From JAAEKA01 sp049299095 (GTDB lineage: Bacteria > Chloroflexota > Anaerolineae > JAAEKA01): DNA of 41,886 bases. The position numbers and the translations under genes are program-made. Within the stretch, counting starts at the first letter, position 1, and each line of letters opens with the position of its first letter. This document shows, piece after piece, positions 1-8,733 of this stretch. The DNA lies in assembly GCA_049299095.1 (NCBI GenBank), contig JBAQWV010000145.1, positions 1-41,886 on the forward strand, read 5' to 3'. The notes under the pieces were generated by a model that saw only the letters and a list, made by a program, of their open reading frames with translations, was not told where the DNA came from and ran no database searches.

Positions 1-417
1 CCACAGCCGGCTGTGGCAGATTTCGGCGCGCTGCGGCTGGTGACTGCGGAAACGCCCGCAACCACGCTGCGCGGGGGTGACACGGTACCGTTGACCTTCA
101 CCTGGCAAACTGCGCCCAATGACATGCCAGAACCGCTGGTTATCGTGGTGCAGGCACTGAATGCAGCGGGCGAGGTGGTTGCCAGCCTGGAGGAAGAGCC
201 ACTGGCTGGGCGCTATCCCACGGCGCAGTGGCAACCAAACGAATTAGTGAATGACCAGCACACGCTGGCGTTGCCCGCTGGTCTCTTGCCGGGCCAGTAC
301 AAGATCGTCGTGGGGGTATACCGCGCCACAGACGGGCAGCGTTTGACGCTCCGCCGCGGATTGTTCGGCCCGCGCGATCAGCTTTCCTTCGTAGTAAAGA
401 CGATTGAGGTACAGTGA
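1..417 (+). CDS. C-terminal part of a secreted or membrane protein with a beta-sandwich tail (5' end outside window)
   Basis: The reading frame is already open at base 1 (codons before the first GTG at 13 are sense codons), so this is the 3' end of a larger gene. The 138 visible residues alternate hydrophobic and polar positions in the style of an immunoglobulin-like beta-sandwich: 'LTFTWQT' near the start, 'LPAGLLPGQYKIVVGVY' near residue 95 and a final 'LSFVVKTIEV' strand. Tails of this sort are common at the C-terminus of large multi-membrane glycosyltransferase-family proteins of Chloroflexota; that link is an inference, because the membrane part is not in view. It converges on the next gene, with only 9 bp between the two stop codons. 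Confidence 0.6.
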   Translation, partial: PQPAVADFGALRLVTAETPATTLRGGDTVPLTFTWQTAPNDMPEPLVIVVQALNAAGEVVASLEEEPLAGRYPTAQWQPNELVNDQHTLALPAGLLPGQYKIVVGVYRATDGQRLTLRRGLFGPRDQLSFVVKTIEVQ

Positions 418-426
418 CCCGTCGCC

Positions 427-1935
427 TCACCCCTGACGACGCTCCAGCGCGGCTACGACGTTAACAGGCAGTGGCGCAGCCGCGCGGCTGTGCAGAAATT
501 CGAGGATACGCGCCACGGTGATGCCTTGCTGTGCTGCGCGCTGCATTCCGGACTGCGAAATGCGGTAGCCAAAGGTCGTCCCTTGCGGCTCTAGCCACGT
601 CGTGAAGCGCGCCAGGCGGAACCGATCCAGCAGCGGCGTGGCCGTGGTTGCCAGCACCACGAAATCGGGCTGCACTACCAGCGTGCTTTCAGTGATTGCT
701 GTGTCCGTGTGCGCCTCGGTGTCCGTCAGCCAGACATGCCCGACCGCGGTCAGACGCACAGCGGTGGCCTCAGCGTCGCCATCCACCGCGCCCAGCCATG
801 ACAATGGGCCGCGCAGCAGAAAGCGCAACACCTCCCCTTCCACCGCTTCCCAATGCTCGAACCCGCGCAGGAATTCCACCGCGCCGCGCCGCCGCAGATA
901 CCAGGTGTCATAGTTGCCATCGGGGCGCTGAAAATCGGGCGCGACTGCGCGCACAGCAGCCACCAGATCATCCAGTGCGTACCAGGCATCCGGCGCAAGC
1001 CGGGCCAGCAGCGGGTGCAACTGTGCGCGCGTGGCTGCCGGGTCGTTGGCCCAAGAGCCGGTTTGCTCGCAGCTCAGACTGGGGGTGCGGCACAGATCGT
1101 TCCAAGTGGTCGAACGTTGCCAGGCTTCCAGCAGAACGCGACGCTGTGTAGCCCGACCCGCCTCCAGCCAGGCACGCACGGGGGGCGCGGCCAGCAGCAA
1201 GCGCCTGCCGCGGGCACGCAACCAACCGAGATCGTGCGCCAGTGTTAACGCCAGCGCAGCCGGACTACCTGGGCCATCGCCGAGCGCAGCGGGATCGGTC
1301 TGCGGCTGCAACGAAAGGCGATTTAACTCGTATAGTGATTTAGATTGCCATGACAATATGTCTGCGGGATCGCGCAACATCCCCAACCCAGCCTGGATCA
1401 GGCAAAGTAGCGAGCAAGCGTCGTGCAGGGTGGCTTCGTTCGCAGCAACAGCCTGCGGCGACCCTGCCAGCGCAGCTGGTGGAAAGGGTGCGGCGGGTAT
1501 CGCTGGCTGCGGCAGCCGCGCGGCGAGGTCAGCCGGAATGTACAGGAACTCTACCAAGCCATTCGGCGTCTCCGCAATAGCTGCATGAAGCAGGCCACGA
1601 TACCACAGCTCTTCGCTGGGATTGTCGGGCGCGAGGTGCGGGCGTTCCCGCTCCAACCGGCCGGGGCCAGTGGCACGAATGACGCCGTAAGACCGTTCAA
1701 AGGTAGAACGCAGGCTGCGCCCCCCCTGGGCCAGCAGCGCGGCCAGTGCAGCTTGGGCAGGCGGTGACAAGGCCAGACGGCTGGCTTCCAGCGTGTCTGC
1801 ATCATTCAGTTGTTCGTTCAACTGCTCGATCATCTGGCTAAACTGATTGCTGCGCAGCTCAATGCCGTTCACTTCGGCGATAGCGCGCACCATGCTGGGC
1901 GAGTAGTTGCGCAAACTTTGAGACAAATTTTTCAT
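427..1935 (-). CDS. helicase-associated (XPB/Ssl2 N-terminal-like) domain protein
   Basis: A 502-residue, Ala/Leu-rich soluble protein. The C-terminal third carries 'LVVQPDFVVLATTATPLLD' (about residues 424-442) followed by a 'RFRLARFTTW' segment and a predicted winged-helix region ('GYRISQSGMQRAAQQGITV'). This is the pattern of the helicase XPB/Ssl2 N-terminal or helicase-associated domain family, usually annotated in actinobacteria and Chloroflexota without an attached motor. No Walker A or DEAD-like motif is visible, so it is probably a DNA-binding or damage-recognition partner and not a helicase. It is monocistronic, and its start faces the strong divergent promoter at 1967-1995. No clear Shine-Dalgarno sequence precedes the ATG. 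Family call fairly sure, function unknown. Confidence 0.7.
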   Translation of the reverse strand: MKNLSQSLRNYSPSMVRAIAEVNGIELRSNQFSQMIEQLNEQLNDADTLEASRLALSPPAQAALAALLAQGGRSLRSTFERSYGVIRATGPGRLERERPHLAPDNPSEELWYRGLLHAAIAETPNGLVEFLYIPADLAARLPQPAIPAAPFPPAALAGSPQAVAANEATLHDACSLLCLIQAGLGMLRDPADILSWQSKSLYELNRLSLQPQTDPAALGDGPGSPAALALTLAHDLGWLRARGRRLLLAAPPVRAWLEAGRATQRRVLLEAWQRSTTWNDLCRTPSLSCEQTGSWANDPAATRAQLHPLLARLAPDAWYALDDLVAAVRAVAPDFQRPDGNYDTWYLRRRGAVEFLRGFEHWEAVEGEVLRFLLRGPLSWLGAVDGDAEATAVRLTAVGHVWLTDTEAHTDTAITESTLVVQPDFVVLATTATPLLDRFRLARFTTWLEPQGTTFGYRISQSGMQRAAQQGITVARILEFLHSRAAAPLPVNVVAALERRQG

Positions 1936-1966
1936 GGCGCTTGATTGACGGTTAAAACAGGACGCT

Positions 1967-1995
1967 TTGCACGATCATCCACCGCGCGGTATAAT
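1967..1995 (+). promoter_or_regulatory. sigma70-type promoter for the YkvA/MerR-like operon
   Basis: TTGCAC (1967-1972), a 17-bp spacer and a consensus TATAAT (1990-1995). Transcription would start near 2002, giving a leader of about 110 nt before the ATG at 2112. Confidence 0.75.
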
Positions 1996-2111
1996 GGCGG
2001 TTGCCTGAGCAAGCGTCCATATGTGAACGCAAGTTCTGCGTTCCTTCGCTTGATTGTGCCAGCCTATTTATGGCTCGGCAAGTTGAAACAGTGAGGTCAC
2101 TCAAAGGTTCT

Positions 2112-2510
2112 ATGGCACAAGATAAGGATAAGAGTAACGTTATTCAGGATGTTTTGCAAAACGGGCAACTGGCTTGGCGACTGTACACCGATAGTCGTGT
2201 TTCAACAGCCCTCAAGGTACTGTTGCCGGTGGCGGCATTCGCCTATTTTCTGCTTCCCCTCGACTTTTTACCCGACTTTATTCCGGTAATCGGCCAGTTG
2301 GATGAGGTCGCGATTGTTCTACTGCTGATGCAGTTGTTCATTTCGATGGCTCCGCAAGAGGTGGTGGCCGAACATCGCGGCGAAACCGCCAGTACAGCCG
2401 CTGGTGCGCAGAGTACAACCAGCAGCAGCAAGGCACGCAGCAAAAACACCGCGCGCAACGGTCGCGAGGATGTGATTGATGCTGACTTCCGTGTGGTAAA
2501 CGATGACTGA
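2112..2510 (+). CDS. YkvA-family (DUF1232) small membrane protein
   Basis: 132 residues from the ATG at 2112. I chose this start because AAAGG lies 4 nt upstream and it begins the conserved part; the frame is open further up (first ATG at 2001) but that stretch is the promoter leader. Residues 40-80 hold the DUF1232 signature: a hydrophobic helix 'LLPVAAFAYFLLPLDFLPD' followed by 'FIPVIGQLDEVAIVLLLMQLF', in which the 'P.D..PD..P..G..D' spacing is diagnostic. The C-terminus is a low-complexity Ser/Thr/Ala/Lys tail. The family's role is not established; members are small inner-membrane proteins. The stop overlaps the next ATG by 8 bp, so the two are translationally coupled. Confidence 0.8.
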   Translation: MAQDKDKSNVIQDVLQNGQLAWRLYTDSRVSTALKVLLPVAAFAYFLLPLDFLPDFIPVIGQLDEVAIVLLLMQLFISMAPQEVVAEHRGETASTAAGAQSTTSSSKARSKNTARNGREDVIDADFRVVNDD

Positions 2511-3249
2511 ACCTGACGCATCCACCGCTACGCTCATAGCCGATTTGAGTGCGGCCGAAGCTGCCGAGCTGCTGGAAATCAGCCTGGCGACGCTGCGCCG
2601 CTGGACGAACCGCTTCAGCAGCTTTTTGCAGTACGATGAGGGCGATGCTTTGTACTCCAGTGCAGACCTGGACGTGCTGGCACGCGCCAAGGCGCTGTTG
2701 GAGCAGGGCTGGACCTATGAGCAGGTCGCCAAACAGCTTGCTGAAGCCACAGAGACGGACGGTGCAACGCGTTTGGATGCGGTGGATGACGCAGTGTTGG
2801 GAGATTTATTGGATGAAGAGACTGCCCCGCCAGCTCTGGATATGACTGGCGGGCAGTTGCAACCGGTGGATAGCCTGAACCCAGCAGCGCGCTTTGTACG
2901 CGATGCGATTCAAGGGATCGCGGATAACCAGCAGATTATCCTGAATGCCCAGCAAGCCAGCCGTAGTTTGCTGGGGGTGATGGTGCAGGATAACCTGAAC
3001 CTGAAAAACGAAGCTACCAGTCTGCGTGACCGGATGCTGGAACTGGAACGGGAACTGGCAGAGCAGCGGCGACGGCAAGCGGATTATCGCGAGCGCATGG
3101 AGACACGCGTGCACGTACTGGAGGACGCAGTGGCGCGCTTGATGGCGGCGCAGATGCAATCACCCACGCCGGAACGGCCCTTAGGCGCACAGTCCATGCA
3201 ACCATCGCCAGAACGCCGCAGCTTTTGGTCGCGGCTGATCGGCGGGTAA
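2503..3249 (+). CDS. MerR-like helix-turn-helix protein with coiled-coil tail
   Basis: 248 residues. Residues 10-75 form a MerR-type winged helix: 'AAELLEISLATLRRWTN' is the recognition-helix region and 'LYSSADLDVLARAKALLEQG' the second half, followed by 'WTYEQVAKQLAE'. Residues 160-215 are a heptad-rich coiled coil ('LRDRMLELERELAEQRRRQ'), expected to dimerise. The C-terminus is Pro/Ser/Arg rich and ends in 'SFWSRLIGG', possibly an amphipathic anchor. No effector domain is visible. Overlap with the YkvA-like gene suggests the two act together, perhaps a DNA-binding protein tethered near the membrane; that is inference. A hairpin terminator follows 21 bp after the stop. Confidence 0.75.
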   Translation: MTEPDASTATLIADLSAAEAAELLEISLATLRRWTNRFSSFLQYDEGDALYSSADLDVLARAKALLEQGWTYEQVAKQLAEATETDGATRLDAVDDAVLGDLLDEETAPPALDMTGGQLQPVDSLNPAARFVRDAIQGIADNQQIILNAQQASRSLLGVMVQDNLNLKNEATSLRDRMLELERELAEQRRRQADYRERMETRVHVLEDAVARLMAAQMQSPTPERPLGAQSMQPSPERRSFWSRLIGG

Positions 3250-3270
3250 AAATAGCACTTGCATGCAAAC

Positions 3271-3295
3271 AAAAAGCCCCTGACGGGGCTTTTTT
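3271..3295. terminator. bidirectional rho-independent terminator
   Basis: AAAAAGCCCC / TGAC loop / GGGGCTTTTT. The A-run and T-run make it usable on both strands: it closes the YkvA/MerR-like operon (+) and lies 67 bp beyond the rimO stop (-). Confidence 0.85.
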
Positions 3296-3361
3296 GTTTG
3301 CAGCATTGGCAAGGCACGACGCCACTGCCGGAAACATGGCTTAAACGCATTAAAGAACCGG

Positions 3362-4816
<1,455 letters not shown>

Positions 4817-4832
4817 AAATCAGCTTTATAAA

Positions 4833-4863
4833 CATAGAGACGTTGCGCCGCAACGTCTCTATG
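4833..4863. repeat. 31-bp near-perfect palindrome between the rodZ-like gene and rimO
   Basis: Arms CATAGAGACGTTGCG (4833-4847) and its exact reverse complement (4849-4863) around one central C. There is no T-run, so it is not a standard terminator. It looks like a short dispersed intergenic palindrome (REP-like) or an mRNA-stabilising hairpin. No second copy was noticed in this window. Confidence 0.7.
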
Positions 4864-4894
4864 ACTGGATATCATAAAAAATACTGCGTAGTGG

Positions 4895-5920
4895 TTATGG
4901 AACCGGGGTTGCCTCAGGCGCGGCAACGGGTGTATCGGTGGGCGCAGGCTGCTGGGCAGGCTGTTCAGCGGGTTGTGCTGGCACGGGGGTAATCGCCGTG
5001 ATTACGCCGTCAGTCAGTTGCCATTGCATTTCAACGACTTCGCCTGTGCCGCCCATCTGTGGCTGTGTTTGACCGTTGATCTTGACAACCACGCCAGCCG
5101 CGTTGCCGGTGCGCAATACCATGCTCTGGCGCGCTTCCCAGGTTTGTTTGGTGCCTGGTTCCAGCACGGCTTCTGATGCCAGTCCGTTATCAGTCAGTAA
5201 ACGGATCCACGAGCGCGCGGTGATTTCCAGATCCAGCACGATTTTGTCCACCGGTTGGAAAGCCTGAGCCGGCACTGTTGTCGTGATGCCGGTGGTGGTG
5301 GTCAGCGCGACTGTGCCGGTCAAGACTGTGGTTGTGGTTGGGACGGCGGTGGCTGTTTTAGCTGGGGTTGCCGTCGGCTGAATCGTGGCGGTGGGCGTGG
5401 CAGTGATGCGGTCAACCTGGGCCGTAGCTGTGGGCGTAGCTGTGGGTTCCAACGCGATGACATCGCCAGGAGCTGGTAGCTCGCGCGGCATTGCCAGTAA
5501 ATTGGAAATAAACTGCGGGCGGAAGAGCAGCAGTAATGCTCCAGCCAGCAGCAAGGCCCCAAGGAGCGTCGCAGGCAGCCAGCCGCGCGGCAGTGTGCGC
5601 AAGGGGGATGAGGCCAGATTCATTTCGATAGGCCGATAATCCACCTCGCGCTGGGTAGGCAAGTTTATATCAGATTGCGCATGACCGATCCCGGGCCGTT
5701 GCTGGAAGAGTTGAACGGCAGCTTCTTCATCCAGCCCCAGAAAGGTGGTATATCTGCGCAAAAACCCGCGGGTAGTTACCTCGTTGGGCAACAAGTCCCA
5801 TTCCTCTGCTTCCAGCGCGGCGATAAACTTTTGCCGGATGCGGGTTTGGGCTTCGGCTTCGGCCAGGCTGATATTACGAGCCTCGCGTGCTTCGCGCAAC
5901 ATCTGCCCTAGCTCATTCAT
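4895..5920 (-). CDS. RodZ-like HTH-membrane protein (HTH_25 + DUF4115)
   Basis: 341 residues. Residues 1-75 are a Cro/C1-type helix-turn-helix ('LREAREARNISLAEAEAQTR', 'EVTTRGFLRRYTTFLGLD') of the RodZ cytoplasmic kind. A single membrane helix follows at about 113-133 ('LPATLLGALLLAGALLLLF'), then a Thr/Pro/Ala-rich extracytoplasmic linker and a DUF4115 beta domain near 225-300 ('LDLEITARSWIRLLTDNGLA'). The C-terminus is a second low-complexity Pro/Ala/Thr tail. RodZ proteins link MreB filaments to the cell-wall synthesis machinery; whether this one does depends on whether the organism has MreB and a wall, which cannot be seen here. It has its own consensus promoter upstream. Confidence 0.85.
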   Translation of the reverse strand: MNELGQMLREAREARNISLAEAEAQTRIRQKFIAALEAEEWDLLPNEVTTRGFLRRYTTFLGLDEEAAVQLFQQRPGIGHAQSDINLPTQREVDYRPIEMNLASSPLRTLPRGWLPATLLGALLLAGALLLLFRPQFISNLLAMPRELPAPGDVIALEPTATPTATAQVDRITATPTATIQPTATPAKTATAVPTTTTVLTGTVALTTTTGITTTVPAQAFQPVDKIVLDLEITARSWIRLLTDNGLASEAVLEPGTKQTWEARQSMVLRTGNAAGVVVKINGQTQPQMGGTGEVVEMQWQLTDGVITAITPVPAQPAEQPAQQPAPTDTPVAAPEATPVP

Positions 5921-5979
5921 GGTGCAGAAGTTCTCCAGGTAAGTGTGAAATCCTCATGCGTTATGCACAAGTAAAGAAC

Positions 5980-6008
5980 ACTATACTTGTAAGTTAGTGC
6001 TTTGTCAA
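5980..6008 (-). promoter_or_regulatory. sigma70-type promoter of the rodZ-like gene
   Basis: On the minus strand: TTGACA (6008-6003), 17-bp spacer, TATAGT (5985-5980). It sits about 60 bp before the ATG at 5920. Confidence 0.8.
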
Positions 6009-6087
6009 AACAAAAAGGGGTGGCGACAGAAAAGGCAGGAATTTGCGGGAAGTGTCGTTTACCAGCGTGGGGCTTACGCAGTTCATG

Positions 6088-6747
6088 TCATTTCGATGAG
6101 CGCAGCGACGAGAAAGTATGTCTGGCGCGGCTGAGAAGGAACAGCGCAGTCAGGGCAATGATCTGGGCGGCGGTGGGAATGAGCCAGCCATACCCGCCCG
6201 GATCGTTGGGGCCTGCCAGCACCGGCCCGCTGTCGGGTTGAATGCGCACCACGGGGCGACCCATCAAATGCGCGGCCAGTTGTTCGTCGTTCATCCACAG
6301 GCAACGGGGATGCTCAAAGATCAGGGCAAAGCCAGAGGCGCGGGCGACGCGCACAGCCAGGCGCGCTGCTTCGGCTGGAGCTGGCACTTCGACAGCGTGA
6401 CCGTTGAACTCACGACCGGTCAAACGCACTTGAACGCGCGGATCGTGGCGCACGTTAGCCAGCCAATCCGCGCGGTCACCAAAGCCGGCGAGACAGACGA
6501 TGCATCCCGCGTCCACGGCGTAGTTCAGCGGTGTCAGGCGCGGTAATCTGCTTTTGCGGCCCGTGGTTTGCAGCAGCATGAAATAACCGGTCAGGGGGGT
6601 GCTCATCCATCGGCCCAAGCCGCGGCGCAACAGGGGCGTCATGATGTAACGATTGCCCTGTTTGAAGAGTTGACGCTCCAGCGCGCGAGCGGCGCTGAAA
6701 TCGTCTGCTTCAAGGGGGGAGCCAGCGGCAGCAGGGTGGGTTGACAT
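6088..6747 (-). CDS. DUF385/Ddn-like deazaflavin(F420)-dependent nitroreductase-family protein
   Basis: 219 residues. The split-barrel core of the Ddn/DUF385 family is visible: 'TGYFMLLQTTGRKSRLPRLT' (about 52-71), 'TPLNYAVDAGCIVCLAGFGD' and 'DWLANVRHDPRVQVRLTGR'. Known members use F420H2 to reduce quinones or nitro compounds. Unusually, the C-terminus adds a membrane helix ('YGWLIPTAAQIIALTALFLL'), so the enzyme may be membrane-anchored. It begins 14 bp after the stop of the isochorismatase-like gene and shares its promoter. The last residues and stop fall in a short 'CATTTCGATGAGCGCAGCGA' intergenic-type motif, which may have replaced the original end. No strong Shine-Dalgarno sequence was seen. 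Confidence 0.75.
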   Translation of the reverse strand: MSTHPAAAGSPLEADDFSAARALERQLFKQGNRYIMTPLLRRGLGRWMSTPLTGYFMLLQTTGRKSRLPRLTPLNYAVDAGCIVCLAGFGDRADWLANVRHDPRVQVRLTGREFNGHAVEVPAPAEAARLAVRVARASGFALIFEHPRCLWMNDEQLAAHLMGRPVVRIQPDSGPVLAGPNDPGGYGWLIPTAAQIIALTALFLLSRARHTFSSLRSSK

Positions 6748-6761
6748 GATGAGTGGGCGCG

Positions 6762-7328
6762 TCAGGCAGTGCCAAAGTCAAGCTCGGCCACTGGCAACGC
6801 GCGGTTGACGCGGTCTGGATAGCTCAGCCAGGTCATGGCGAGGTTCAGGTCGCGGATCACGCTGGCCGCGGGAATCACCATGCCATCCTGAAATTCCATA
6901 TCGCCGGTGCTGTGTGCGTCGCTCACGAGGGTAAGGTCGTAGCCGCGGTCAAGCGCGCCGTAGGCTGTGGCGCGGATGCACCAGTTGGTGGCTGCGCCCA
7001 CGAGATAGATTTGGGTTGCACCCAGCCTGGCCAGGTCTTCCTCCAGCGGAGTTTCTTCAAAAGAGGAGTTGAAATGCTTATAGATGCGCAGTTCGCCCTC
7101 TGCCGGCTGGAGTTCGGAAGCCCACTGCCAGGCGTCGCTGCCGTAGGGCATTTCTTCGTCGTCGGAGTGTTGCACCCAGATGACGGGGACACCTGCCGCG
7201 CGGGCGCTTTCCACCGCGCGGGCGGCGTTGGCGAGAATGCGCGGCGCATCCCATGCTTCTGCCATGACACCGACCTGCATATCCACCACGAGCAAAACGG
7301 CTTTGTTGCCTTTACGAATTGTCGCCAT
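6762..7328 (-). CDS. isochorismatase-like cysteine hydrolase
   Basis: 188 residues from the ATG at 7328, chosen because a GAGGTG ribosome site precedes it and the conserved fold begins directly; the frame is open 54 codons further, through the promoter. The catalytic triad of the family is present: D16 ('VLLVVDMQVG'), K84 ('RIYKHFNSSF') and C117 ('GAATNWCIRA'), with the usual cis-peptide region before the Cys. Such enzymes hydrolyse small amides or vinyl ethers (nicotinamidase, N-carbamoylsarcosine amidase and others); the substrate cannot be told from sequence. First gene of a two-gene unit with the DUF385 oxidoreductase. Its promoter contains an inverted repeat that could be an operator. 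Confidence 0.88.
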   Translation of the reverse strand: MATIRKGNKAVLLVVDMQVGVMAEAWDAPRILANAARAVESARAAGVPVIWVQHSDDEEMPYGSDAWQWASELQPAEGELRIYKHFNSSFEETPLEEDLARLGATQIYLVGAATNWCIRATAYGALDRGYDLTLVSDAHSTGDMEFQDGMVIPAASVIRDLNLAMTWLSYPDRVNRALPVAELDFGTA

Positions 7329-7381
7329 CGTATCACCTCGAACCGTACTAGAGATATTTTTATTAGCACAAATGTTTTTGT

Positions 7382-7409
7382 AGTATACCCGTCGCGCGGG
7401 TATTGTCAA
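7382..7409 (-). promoter_or_regulatory. promoter of the isochorismatase/DUF385 unit with embedded operator-like inverted repeat
   Basis: Minus strand: TTGACA (7409-7404), 16-bp spacer, TATACT (7387-7382). The spacer is almost filled by an inverted repeat, ATACCCG (7385-7391) - TCGCG - CGGGTAT (7397-7403). A dimeric regulator bound there would occlude the promoter; that is inference. The plus-strand arsA-like promoter starts 12 bp away, so one regulator could affect both directions. Confidence 0.7.
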
Positions 7410-7421
7410 CCAGGGCTTACT

Positions 7422-7451
7422 TTGGCAGCCCCTTGGCGCGGGTGATATAAT
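7422..7451 (+). promoter_or_regulatory. promoter of the ArsA-family ATPase gene
   Basis: TTGGCA (7422-7427), 18-bp spacer, TATAAT (7446-7451). Expected transcription start near 7458, about 50 nt before the ATG at 7509. Confidence 0.6.
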
Positions 7452-7508
7452 GTGCCGGTGGGTCGGCGCGGCCGCTGCCCTATCTTTCACAGATTCGAGC
7501 GTTTATTT

Positions 7509-8693
7509 ATGCGTATTTTGATGTACACCGGCAAAGGCGGCGTTGGCAAGACCAGCGTTTCGGCAGCCACCGCCTTGCGCTGCGCGGACGCCGGACAGCG
7601 CACGATTGTTCTGAGCACCGATCCGGCACACAGTCTGGCCGATTCGTTCGATCAGCGCATTGGCAACGAACCAACGCTGCTGGCTCCGCGGCTGTGGGGC
7701 CAGGAAATTGACCTGCTGCACCAAATGGAATTGCATTGGGGACGCGTTCAGGAGTATCTGTCAGCCATTTTCATGTGGCGCGGCATGAACGATCTGGTGG
7801 CCGAGGAAACCAGCGTGCTGCCGGGCATGGAAGAGCTGGCGAGCCTGATGCAGATCACGTCGCTCGCGGAAAGCGGGCTGTACGATGTGATCGTGGTGGA
7901 CTGCGCACCGACCGGCGCAACGCTGCAATTGCTGGCCTTTCCGGAGCTGGCGCGCTGGTATCTTGACAAGATCATCCCCTTCCAAAAAGCCGCCATCAAG
8001 ATGGCCGGGCCGATGCTGAAGCGCATGATTGAAGTGCCGCTGCCCGACGATGAGCTGTTTGAGAGTGTCGAAAACCTGGTGGAGCAGCTACGCAGCGTCA
8101 GTGATTTATTGAGTGATCCGCAGGTGGCTTCAATGCGACTGGTGCTGAACCCGGAAAAGATGGTGGTGAAGGAAGCACAACGTGCCCTAACCTATTTGAG
8201 CCTGTATGGCTACTCGACCGATCTGGTGGTGTGTAACCGCATGATCCCGCAGGGTGTGCAAGATGGCTATTTTGCCCACTGGAAGGATATTCAGGCCAAG
8301 TACCGCGAGTTTGTGGAAGAAGCGTTTTCGCCCCTGCCCATTCTGGACGTGCCCTGGTTCGACAACGAAGTTGTAGGTGTGGACATGCTGCGCCGTATGG
8401 GCGAGGCGCTGTACGGCGAACACGATCCATTGACGGTGTATTTCCGGGGCCAGTCGCAAGAGGTACACAAGATCAACGGTGCGTATCAGTTGCGCATCCC
8501 CCTGCCTTTCGTTGAAAAATCCGAAATAAAACTGACGCGTTCGATGCACGATGAATTGATCGTACACATTGGCAATTGGAAGCGCAACATTGCTTTGCCG
8601 CGCGTGCTGGCCGGGTTGCCGGTACAGGGTGCGCGCTACGAACAGCGCGATCTGGTCGTTTTGTTCAAGGAAACAACACCCAGCGCTTCCTGA
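7509..8693 (+). CDS. ArsA/GET3-family ATPase
   Basis: 394 residues from the ATG at 7509; the upstream part of the frame overlaps the promoter. Deviant Walker A 'GKGGVGKTS' at residues 8-16, switch I-type 'STDPAHSLADSF' near 34-45, Walker B/switch II 'VIVVDCAPTGATLQLL' near 125-140, and a C-terminal beta domain ('YQLRIPLPFVEKSEIKL'). This single-domain ArsA/GET3 architecture is widespread in bacteria that lack arsenic operons, and no ars transporter, ArsD or ArsR gene is nearby, so an arsenite pump role is not supported. Members may act in membrane-protein or lipid-related targeting. It is followed 40 bp downstream by a lipid-type glycosyltransferase on the same strand, probably one transcript. 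Confidence 0.88.
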   Translation: MRILMYTGKGGVGKTSVSAATALRCADAGQRTIVLSTDPAHSLADSFDQRIGNEPTLLAPRLWGQEIDLLHQMELHWGRVQEYLSAIFMWRGMNDLVAEETSVLPGMEELASLMQITSLAESGLYDVIVVDCAPTGATLQLLAFPELARWYLDKIIPFQKAAIKMAGPMLKRMIEVPLPDDELFESVENLVEQLRSVSDLLSDPQVASMRLVLNPEKMVVKEAQRALTYLSLYGYSTDLVVCNRMIPQGVQDGYFAHWKDIQAKYREFVEEAFSPLPILDVPWFDNEVVGVDMLRRMGEALYGEHDPLTVYFRGQSQEVHKINGAYQLRIPLPFVEKSEIKLTRSMHDELIVHIGNWKRNIALPRVLAGLPVQGARYEQRDLVVLFKETTPSAS

Positions 8694-8733
8694 GACGGGG
8701 GCTGCTTTGTAAACCTTCATGGTGAAGGCTGCG

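Noticed and set aside
6088..7490. Longer N-terminus for the isochorismatase-like protein (frame open to 7490)
   Set aside because: The extra 54 codons translate the promoter and operator region and lack family similarity.
7509..8693. Arsenic-resistance operon
   Set aside because: No arsR, arsB, arsC or arsD neighbour. The ATPase is the single-domain type common outside ars operons.
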